DNA from: an uncultured bacterium
GTDB taxonomy: Bacteria > Planctomycetota > Phycisphaerae > Phycisphaerales > SM1A02
Direction of reading: 5' to 3'
Length of the DNA: 5,622 nt
Assembly (NCBI GenBank): GCA_903861235.1
Contig: CAIOTP010000087.1
Location: forward strand, 1 to 5,622
The position numbers and the translations under genes are program-made. The notes under the pieces are model-generated. The model made no database searches, was not told the origin of the DNA, and worked only from the letters and a program-made list of their open reading frames with translations. Shown here one piece after another: positions 1 through 4,988 of the stretch (position 1 is the stretch's first letter; the number at the start of each line of letters is the position of its first letter).

Positions 1-257
1 GCATCGGCATGTGCATCGCCGCGAACAAGCTGAAGGGCATCCGGGCCGCGCTCGCCCAGGACGAACTCAGCGCCCAGCTCAGCCGCACGCACAACGACGC
101 CAACGTGCTGTGCCTGAGCGCCGACCTGATCGGCCAGACGCTGGTGAAGCGCATCGTGGACGTCTGGTTCCGCACGGGCTTCGACGGCGGCCGTCACGAG
201 CGACGGCTGCAGAAGATCGTGAAGATCGAGAACGGTCACGATCCGGCCGCGGCCTGA
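1..257 (+). CDS. rpiB: Ribose-5-phosphate isomerase B, C-terminal part (5' end outside window)
   Basis: RpiB interconverts ribose 5-phosphate and ribulose 5-phosphate in the cytoplasmic pentose phosphate pathway. The reading frame is open from the left edge (first full codon at 3) and ends with TGA at 255-257, so about 84 C-terminal residues are visible of a family that is usually about 150 long. The visible part begins with IGMCIAANK, which follows the phosphate-binding loop of the family. It then has the near-invariant HNDAN block, whose His (codon 90-92) matches the His that acts in sugar ring opening in E. coli RpiB (His99). Near the end GGRHERR keeps the two Arg that contact substrate phosphate (Arg133 and Arg137 in E. 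coli numbering). The catalytic Cys and the start lie outside the window. The gene converges on pepA with only 6 bp between the stop codons. I see no damage. RpiB-like sugar isomerases such as LacAB are a less likely alternative. Confidence 0.93.
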   Translation, partial: IGMCIAANKLKGIRAALAQDELSAQLSRTHNDANVLCLSADLIGQTLVKRIVDVWFRTGFDGGRHERRLQKIVKIENGHDPAAA

Positions 258-269
258 GCCCGCTCAGGC
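252..269. terminator. Hairpin holding both stop codons of the convergent rpiB/pepA pair
   Basis: GCCTGAG (252-258) and CTCAGGC (263-269) are perfect reverse complements around a 4-nt loop (CCCG), giving a 7-bp stem. The rpiB stop TGA (255-257) lies in the left arm and the pepA stop (TCA at 264-266 on + strand) in the right arm, so the structure forms in transcripts from either side. There is no T-run on either side, so this is not a classical intrinsic terminator. It may act as a GC-rich U-less terminator or as a 3'-end protector. Function is inferred from position only. Confidence 0.5.
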
Positions 270-1733
270 GCCCGACCAGCGCCGCACCATCTCCACCAGC
301 GTGCGCACACCCCAGCCGGTGGGGCCCTTCACGAACTGGTCGCTGGCCGCTTCGGTGTTGGCCACGCCCGCGATGTCCAGGTGGCACCACGGCACGTCCT
401 TGTCCACGAAGAAGCTCAGGAAGGCCGCGCCCTGGATCGGATGCGCCATGCGGGCCGGGTTGGAGTTCAGGATGTCCGCGTGCGGGCTGCGCATGTACTC
501 GCGGTGGTCGTTCCAGAGCGGCAGCCGCCACACACGCTCGCCGGTGGCCTCGCTGGCCTCCTCCACGCGACGGCGAAGGGCTTCGTTCTCGCAGAACATG
601 CCCGCGCTGAAGTGGCCCAGGGCCACCACCACGCCGCCGGTGAGCGTGGCCATGTCCACGATGGCGGTGGGTTCGAGCTCGCGGCACGCCCAGCTGAGCG
701 CGTCGGCCAGCACCAGGCGGCCTTCGGCGTCGGTGTTGGTCACCTCCACGGTGACGCCGTTGTGCATGGTGATGATGTCGTCGGGGCGGTAGCTCTCGCC
801 GTTGACCATGTTCTCGGCGGCGGGCAGCAGGGCCGTGACCTTCATGGGCAGCTTCATGCGGGCGATGGCCAGCATGGCGCCGAGCACGTTGGTGCCGCCG
901 CTCTTGTCGTACTTCATGCCCACCATGCCGTTGTTCACCTTGAGCGAGTAGCCGCCGGTGTCGTAGGTGATGGTCTTGCCCACCAGCACCAGGTGCTCGT
1001 TGCGGCAGGCACGCGAGACCTGGCGCGGTCGATACTCGACCACGATCAGGCAGGGCTTGGTGTCGCTGCCCTTGCCCACGTTGACCAGGCCGCCCATGCC
1101 CAGCCGCTGCGCCTGCGCGAAGTCGATGGTGCGCACCCGCAGGCCTGCCCGACGGCCCAGGGCCTTGGCCTCGCGGGCCATCCAGGGCGGGTTGCACACG
1201 TTGGGCGGCGTGGCGCCGAGGCGACGAGCCGCGTTCACGCCCTCGGCGATCGCCAGGCCTTCGGCCATGCCCTCGGCGAAGGCACGGTCGGGGCTCGCGA
1301 GGGCCAGTTTCGCCAGGGCCTCGCTGCGGATGGAGGCCTTGCCGTCGAAGAAGTCCACGCGCCATGCGGCGACGGCCAGGGCCTCGGCGAACGCCTGGCC
1401 AAGCGTGCGGGCGTCGAAGCTGCGGCGATCCAGCCCGGACGGGGCGAGCACCGAAAGGGAGGTCACGCTGCGGCGATGCAGCGTCCGGATCGCCTTCGCG
1501 GCTGCCGTGCGCAGCTTGGCCAGGGCGAAGTCCTTGCGCGGGCCCAGGCCCACCACCAGGTCGCGGGCGCCGGCCGGCACGCATTCGCCGACCTCGGCCT
1601 TGAAGCCGGGGGTGCTGTGGGCGGCATGCAGGGCTTCGGCTCCGCGGGCACCCTTCGGGGGCTTCTCTCCCGCGAAGGCGAAGTGCAGGGTGAGGGGCTT
1701 GCCGGACGAGGCGATCTGGATGGAGCGGTACAT
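264..1733 (-). CDS. pepA: Leucyl aminopeptidase (cytosol aminopeptidase), peptidase family M17
   Basis: This 489-residue protein (E. coli PepA has 503) is predicted to remove N-terminal residues, typically Leu, from peptides. M17 enzymes are usually cytosolic hexamers with two metal ions per active site. Residues 1 to about 150 form the variable N-terminal domain and about 160 to 489 the catalytic domain. All expected active-site residues are present: Lys253 and Asp258 in GKTITYD, catalytic Lys265 in SLK, Asp276 in KYDKSGG, and Asp335, Glu337 and Arg339 in the family signature NTDAEGRL (333-340). Each is offset by exactly 17 from the E. coli residue, so there are no insertions across the core. 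There is no signal peptide or membrane segment. The ATG at 1733 is the first good start. It follows a TACACT box by 9 nt and has no Shine-Dalgarno site. The gene is divergent from mnmG and convergent with rpiB. A role in peptide turnover is likely; the DNA-binding side role of E. coli PepA cannot be inferred. Confidence 0.96.
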   Translation of the reverse strand: MYRSIQIASSGKPLTLHFAFAGEKPPKGARGAEALHAAHSTPGFKAEVGECVPAGARDLVVGLGPRKDFALAKLRTAAAKAIRTLHRRSVTSLSVLAPSGLDRRSFDARTLGQAFAEALAVAAWRVDFFDGKASIRSEALAKLALASPDRAFAEGMAEGLAIAEGVNAARRLGATPPNVCNPPWMAREAKALGRRAGLRVRTIDFAQAQRLGMGGLVNVGKGSDTKPCLIVVEYRPRQVSRACRNEHLVLVGKTITYDTGGYSLKVNNGMVGMKYDKSGGTNVLGAMLAIARMKLPMKVTALLPAAENMVNGESYRPDDIITMHNGVTVEVTNTDAEGRLVLADALSWACRELEPTAIVDMATLTGGVVVALGHFSAGMFCENEALRRRVEEASEATGERVWRLPLWNDHREYMRSPHADILNSNPARMAHPIQGAAFLSFFVDKDVPWCHLDIAGVANTEAASDQFVKGPTGWGVRTLVEMVRRWSGA

Positions 1734-1742
1734 GGGGCTCGA

Positions 1743-1748
1743 AGTGTA
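1743..1748 (-). promoter_or_regulatory. Predicted -10 box (TACACT) of pepA
   Basis: Read on the minus strand, TACACT fits the TANNNT form of a sigma70-type -10 element. It ends 9 nt before the pepA ATG, so initiation about 7 nt downstream would give a leader of only 2-3 nt. The -35 position (about 1766-1771, GCACCT on the minus strand) is a poor match to TTGACA. The call rests on position and on the same layout at the other genes in the window. Confidence 0.45.
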
Positions 1749-1750
1749 AA

Positions 1751-1779
1751 CCTGCCGCTTTGCGAAGGTGCACGGCAGG
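1751..1779. repeat. Inverted repeat centred in the pepA/mnmG divergent promoter
   Basis: CCTGCCG (1751-1757) and CGGCAGG (1773-1779) are perfect 7-bp inverted copies separated by 15 bp. Inside them CTT (1758-1760) and AAG (1765-1767) can also pair, but on a different axis. The repeat centre is position 1765, which is also the midpoint between the two predicted -10 boxes. Each arm ends 2 bp before a -10 box, so both promoters read CGGCAGG-nn-TANNNT. It could be a shared operator or simply part of two mirror-image promoters. Confidence 0.45.
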
Positions 1780-1787
1780 GCTAGGCT
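1760..1787 (+). promoter_or_regulatory. Predicted mnmG promoter (TTGCGA / TAGGCT)
   Basis: A TAGGCT -10 box (1782-1787) fits TANNNT and lies exactly 7 nt before the ATG at 1795, so transcription would begin at or beside the start codon (leaderless mRNA). TTGCGA at 1760-1765 matches TTGACA at 4 of 6 positions with a 16-bp spacer. The only purine-rich stretch upstream is the AGG inside the -10 box itself, which supports translation without a Shine-Dalgarno site. Confidence 0.5.
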
Positions 1788-1794
1788 GTCCGCG

Positions 1795-3735
1795 ATGGAG
1801 CCCGCGTGCAGGGTGCTGGTGGTGGGAGGCGGTCACGCCGGCGTGGAAGCCGCCGCCGCCGCCGCACGCGCCCTCGGCGGAGGGCAGGGCGTGTGGCTGG
1901 TCAGCATGGATCCGGCCCGCATCGGGGCCATGAGCTGCAATCCCGCGATCGGCGGACTCGCCAAGGGACAGATGGTGCGCGAGGTCGATGCGCTCGGCGG
2001 CATCATGGGCCTCGCGGCCGATCACGCCGGCATCCAGTTCAAGGTGCTCAACGCCAGCAAGGGTCCGGCGGTGCGCGGGCCGCGTGCCCAGTGCGACAAG
2101 GAGGCCTATCTCGCCGAGGTGCAGCGGCTGCTCTCCGCGCACGGCGTGCGCGTGCTGCAGGGGCTGGTCGAGCGGCTGCGGGTGGAGCAAGGTCGCTGCG
2201 TGGGAGTGCAGCTGCAGGGGGCCGCACCGGAGTGGTCCGCATCCGGAGAGGCGATCGAGTGGAACCGCAGCGGTGAACGAAGACCCAGGCCGGTGTACGA
2301 GCCGATGGCCGGACGCGGAAGCCCGTCCGTGATCCACGCCGACGCCGTGGTGCTGACCACCGGCACCTTCATGCGGGCACTCATGCACACCGGCGAATCG
2401 CGCACGCCCGGCGGCCGCGTGGGCGAGGGCACGGCCGTGGGCATTTCGGCGGCGCTTCGTGAGCTGGGCCTGGAACTGGGTCGTCTGAAGACCGGCACGC
2501 CGCCACGTCTGCGTCGGGGTTCGATCGACTGGGAAGGGCTGCCGCCCGCGCAGGGTGACGCCGTGCCCTCGCCGTTCAGCTTCCTGAGCCCCGCGGCCAT
2601 GGAATCGGGCCGATTCCCCAAGTTGCCGCAGGTGGAGTGCCGGCAGACGCACACCACCGCCGCCATGCATGACCTGATCCGCGCCAACCTGCACCGCGCG
2701 CCCATGTACGCCGGTGCCATGGAGACGCAGCAGGGGCCTCGGTACTGCCCCAGCGTGGAGGACAAGGTGGTCCGCTTCGCGGATCGTGAAAGCCACGGGG
2801 TCTTCCTGGAGCCCGAGTGCCTGCACACCGACGAGATCTACTGCAACGGCATCAGCACCAGCCTGCCCGCCGAGATCCAGGAGCCGCTCGTGCGCGCCAT
2901 GCCCGGCTGCGGCCAGGCGGAGATCCTCCGCTTCGGCTACGCGGTCGAGTACGACATGGTGTGGCCGCACCAGATCGACGCCACGGCCGAGGTCAAGTCG
3001 ATCCCGGGACTCTTCCTGGCCGGACAGATCAACGGCACCAGCGGCTACGAGGAGGCGGCGGGCCAGGGGCTGATCGCAGGCCTGAACGCGGCGAAGCGAG
3101 CCCTGGGTGCCGATCCGGTTCGCGTGGGTCGCGATCAGGCCTACATCGGCGTGCTCATGGACGACCTGGTGGTGCGTCAGCCGCGCGAGCCGTACCGCAT
3201 GTTCACCAGTCGCGCGGAGCATCGGTTGAGCCTTCGGGCGGACAACGCCGACGAGCGTCTCACCGCGCTGGGGCGAGAGCACGGGCTCGTGGACGACCGG
3301 CGGTGGCACGCCTTCGAGGTGACGCGGCGGGGCATGGCGGTGCTGCGGGACGAGATCGAGGCGGTGCGCATCGACGGTCAGTCGGGCTCCGCGTGGGCCC
3401 GGCGTCCGGACGCCACGCCGGAGCGGCTGGCGGCCTCGCTGCACGGTCCGGTGCGTGCGGAGCTGCTGGAGCGAGTGATCACGGACATCCGCTACGAGGG
3501 CTACCTGGTGCGGCAGCGTGCCGAGATCCGTCGGCAGCGGGAGAGCGAGCACGCGCCCATTCCCGTGGACTTCGATCCGACCGCGGTCCAGGGGCTTCGG
3601 CAGGAGGCCCGTGAGGTGATCCGCCGCTTCCGGCCCACCACGCTCGGGCAGGCCTCGCGGCTGGCGGGGGTGAACCCCGCGGATGTGGCGCTGGTGGCGC
3701 TCTGGCTGCGGCGGGGCGCAGCGCAAGGCGGCTGA
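1795..3735 (+). CDS. mnmG: tRNA uridine 5-carboxymethylaminomethyl modification enzyme MnmG (GidA)
   Basis: MnmG is a cytoplasmic FAD enzyme. With the GTPase MnmE it installs the (carboxymethyl)aminomethyl group at C5 of wobble uridine 34 in certain tRNAs. The 646-residue protein (E. coli 629) has the FAD-binding GGGHAG at 11-16, MSCNP with Cys48, GRLKTGTPPR at 229-238, and Cys282 in CRQTHT. The two Cys match E. coli Cys47 and Cys277. Both family signatures are intact: GPRYCPSVEDKVVRF (314-328) and the block at 409-432 starting AGQINGTSGYEEAAGQG. The C-terminal helical domain with YEGYLVRQ (567-574), which meets MnmE and tRNA, is complete. Residues about 142-180 are an insertion of some 35 residues relative to E. 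coli, carrying an imperfect 9-residue repeat. I chose the ATG at 1795 over the upstream in-frame GTG at 1768. It sits 7 nt after the -10 box and puts the dinucleotide fold at the usual distance from the N-terminus. No mnmE gene is in view. Confidence 0.97.
   Translation: MEPACRVLVVGGGHAGVEAAAAAARALGGGQGVWLVSMDPARIGAMSCNPAIGGLAKGQMVREVDALGGIMGLAADHAGIQFKVLNASKGPAVRGPRAQCDKEAYLAEVQRLLSAHGVRVLQGLVERLRVEQGRCVGVQLQGAAPEWSASGEAIEWNRSGERRPRPVYEPMAGRGSPSVIHADAVVLTTGTFMRALMHTGESRTPGGRVGEGTAVGISAALRELGLELGRLKTGTPPRLRRGSIDWEGLPPAQGDAVPSPFSFLSPAAMESGRFPKLPQVECRQTHTTAAMHDLIRANLHRAPMYAGAMETQQGPRYCPSVEDKVVRFADRESHGVFLEPECLHTDEIYCNGISTSLPAEIQEPLVRAMPGCGQAEILRFGYAVEYDMVWPHQIDATAEVKSIPGLFLAGQINGTSGYEEAAGQGLIAGLNAAKRALGADPVRVGRDQAYIGVLMDDLVVRQPREPYRMFTSRAEHRLSLRADNADERLTALGREHGLVDDRRWHAFEVTRRGMAVLRDEIEAVRIDGQSGSAWARRPDATPERLAASLHGPVRAELLERVITDIRYEGYLVRQRAEIRRQRESEHAPIPVDFDPTAVQGLRQEAREVIRRFRPTTLGQASRLAGVNPADVALVALWLRRGAAQGG
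2230..2283 (+). repeat. Imperfect 27-bp tandem duplication inside the mnmG insertion
   Basis: Two adjacent 27-bp units (2230-2256 and 2257-2283) both begin GAGTGG and encode EWSASGEAI and EWNRSGERR. Five of nine residues are identical (E, W, S, G, E in register). The reading frame is kept. It lies wholly within the segment of MnmG that E. coli lacks. It may be the trace of an old duplication that helped create the insertion, though chance similarity is possible at this length. Confidence 0.35.
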
Positions 3736-3746
3736 TCGCATTGCCC

Positions 3747-3752
3747 TAGCAT
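3747..3752 (+). promoter_or_regulatory. Predicted -10 box (TAGCAT) of the cyclase-PilZ gene
   Basis: TAGCAT lies between the mnmG stop (3733-3735) and the GTG start at 3759, leaving 6 nt between box and start codon. A transcript starting there would be leaderless. The surrounding 10-mer CCTAGCATGA occurs again before the ATPase gene (4945-4954), which supports a functional element. No convincing -35 is visible, since the matching position lies in GC-rich 3' mnmG sequence. Read-through from mnmG is also possible. Confidence 0.5.
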
Positions 3753-3758
3753 GAGCCC

Positions 3759-4853
3759 GTGCGCACGCCGGCCGTCTCCCTCATCCTGAAGCAGGTGCAG
3801 GCGCTCTTCGAGGGGCAGACCGGTTCGCCCATGGCGCCGGCGGTGCGCACCCATCTGGAGAACCTGCTGGGCGACGCCATCACGGGTGCCGTGGGCGTGA
3901 GCCGCGAGGAGCGCTTCCGCCCGCACGAGGTCGCGGTGCTGCTGACGGATCTCCGAGGCTTCACCTCCATCTCCGAGCAGCACGACGGTCCGGCGCTGCT
4001 GGACATGCTCAACCGCTACCTGGTGCGCATGACCGAGATCGCCGTGTCGCACGGCGGGACCATCGACAAGTTCATGGGCGACGCGGTCATGGTGCTCTTC
4101 GGGGCACCGGTCTCGCACGGAGACGACGCCTTCCGTGCGGTGCACTGTGCCGTGGACATGCAGCGCGCGTTGCTGGAGATGAACCGCGAGAACCGCGATC
4201 GCAGGCTCCCCGAGCTGAACATGGGGATCGGCATCAACACCGGCTCGGTGATCGCGGGCCTGCTGGGCTCCGACCTTCACGCGGAGTACACCGTGATCGG
4301 CGACGAAGTGAACCTGGCTTCGCGCATCGAGGCCTACAGCCTTCGTGGGCAGGTGCTGATCAGCGATTCCACCCGTCGGCTGGTCGAGGGCCGGGTCGAT
4401 CTGGGCGAGCCCATGCCGGTGTACGTGAAGGGCAAGCGCGAGCAGGTCCACCTGCACGAGGTGCTGGGCATTCCCTCGTTGGACAAGCCCGTGCCTCGGC
4501 AGGAGGTGCGCAAGAGCCCGCGCGTGGAGACGCGCATGCCCTTCGAGTACGAGCGCGTGGAGAACAAGGCGATCGTGCCCGGACTCCGCGCCGGCACCAT
4601 CCTGGACATCGGATATCACGGTGCTCTGGCCGAGACGGCGGAGCCGGTGCCGGCGCACGCGGACCTGAAGCTCCACCTGCATTTCGCCAGGGGTGGGGCC
4701 GGCGACACGGATGTCTACGCCCGCGTGGTCCGGTGCTTCGAGCGTGAGGGCCGGCCCCTGGCGTGCCTGGAGTTCACCTCGATCTCGGTGCAGGGAGGGG
4801 AGAACATCCGGCACTTCGTGCAGATGCTCCTGCAGGGCGGCGGGGACCGCTAG
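3759..4853 (+). CDS. Class III nucleotide (probably adenylate) cyclase fused to a C-terminal PilZ domain
   Basis: This 364-residue soluble protein probably makes cAMP from ATP. Residues about 55-235 form a class III cyclase domain. They hold the metal-binding Asp64 (LLTDLRGFTS) and Asp108 (DKFMGDAVMVLFG), the purine-selecting pair Lys104 and Thr178 (EYTVIGD), and transition-state Asn185 and Arg189 (NLASRIE). The set is complete, and Lys/Thr is the class IIIb pattern of adenylate cyclases. Residues about 247-358 look like a PilZ domain, the c-di-GMP receptor fold: RKSPR (251-255) supplies RxxxR, ILDIGYHG (281-288) matches (D/N)xSxxG except Gly285 for Ser, and ARVVRCFE and ACLEFTSIS fit the later strands. 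The first 50 residues are unassigned, with no membrane segment or known sensor domain. GTG at 3759 is the only start just after an in-frame TAG (3747-3749); the next Met is residue 25. The cyclase call is very firm, the PilZ call good, and control by c-di-GMP is inference. Confidence 0.92.
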   Translation: MRTPAVSLILKQVQALFEGQTGSPMAPAVRTHLENLLGDAITGAVGVSREERFRPHEVAVLLTDLRGFTSISEQHDGPALLDMLNRYLVRMTEIAVSHGGTIDKFMGDAVMVLFGAPVSHGDDAFRAVHCAVDMQRALLEMNRENRDRRLPELNMGIGINTGSVIAGLLGSDLHAEYTVIGDEVNLASRIEAYSLRGQVLISDSTRRLVEGRVDLGEPMPVYVKGKREQVHLHEVLGIPSLDKPVPRQEVRKSPRVETRMPFEYERVENKAIVPGLRAGTILDIGYHGALAETAEPVPAHADLKLHLHFARGGAGDTDVYARVVRCFEREGRPLACLEFTSISVQGGENIRHFVQMLLQGGGDR

Positions 4854-4858
4854 TCCCC
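4842..4858 (+). terminator. GC hairpin overlapping the stop codon of the cyclase-PilZ gene
   Basis: GGGGAC (4842-4847) and GTCCCC (4853-4858) form a perfect 6-bp stem with a 5-nt loop (CGCTA). The TAG stop (4851-4853) spans the loop and the start of the right arm. No T-run follows, so intrinsic termination is uncertain. Like the hairpin at 252-269, it places the stop codon inside the structure. Confidence 0.4.
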
Positions 4859-4946
4859 ACACGGGCATCAGGGACGCGCCGGGGGATGGGCACGGGGAAG
4901 CCTGCGAATGTCGATCGAACCTGCGGATCCCGCCCTTCGGCCCTCC

Positions 4947-4952
4947 TAGCAT
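4947..4952 (+). promoter_or_regulatory. Predicted -10 box (TAGCAT) of the ATPase gene
   Basis: TAGCAT sits in the 135-bp gap after the cyclase gene, in the same 10-mer context (CCTAGCATGA) as the box before the cyclase gene. Initiation about 7 nt downstream (near 4959) would leave a leader of about 30 nt before the ATG at 4989, unlike the leaderless layout elsewhere in the window. No clear -35 is visible. Confidence 0.45.
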
Positions 4953-4958
4953 GACGCC

Positions 4959-4980
4959 GCCTGCCCGGGCCGCCGCAGGC
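4959..4980 (+). other. Inverted repeat at the 5' end of the predicted ATPase mRNA leader
   Basis: GCCTGC (4959-4964) and GCAGGC (4975-4980) can pair as a 6-bp stem with a 10-nt GC-rich loop. The right arm ends 8 nt before the ATG at 4989. If transcription starts near 4959, the hairpin would fill most of the leader. It could stabilise the mRNA or limit ribosome access; an operator palindrome is equally possible. In a GC-rich gap a chance stem of this size is also plausible. Confidence 0.3.
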
Positions 4981-4988
4981 CACCCACC

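Noticed and set aside
381..1784. 467-codon open frame on the plus strand
   Set aside because: It is antisense to pepA, His/Gly/Ala-rich and without motifs, so it is a GC-driven shadow.
1768..1794. GTG at 1768 as the mnmG start (9 extra residues)
   Set aside because: The extension covers the promoter-like box and inverted repeat, and adds residues ahead of the short N-terminus that normally precedes the GGGHAG fold. ATG 1795 fits better.
79..3741. Very long open frame of 1220 codons on the minus strand
   Set aside because: It runs antisense to mnmG and out of frame across pepA, both of which have full family motifs. Its translation is low-complexity Arg/His/Gly/Pro-rich with no recognisable domain. 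Long shadow frames are expected at this GC content.
3751..3789. 12-codon upstream ORF beginning with the ATG inside TAGCATGA
   Set aside because: The ATG falls within the predicted -10 region and would lie upstream of the transcript start. The peptide shows nothing recognisable.
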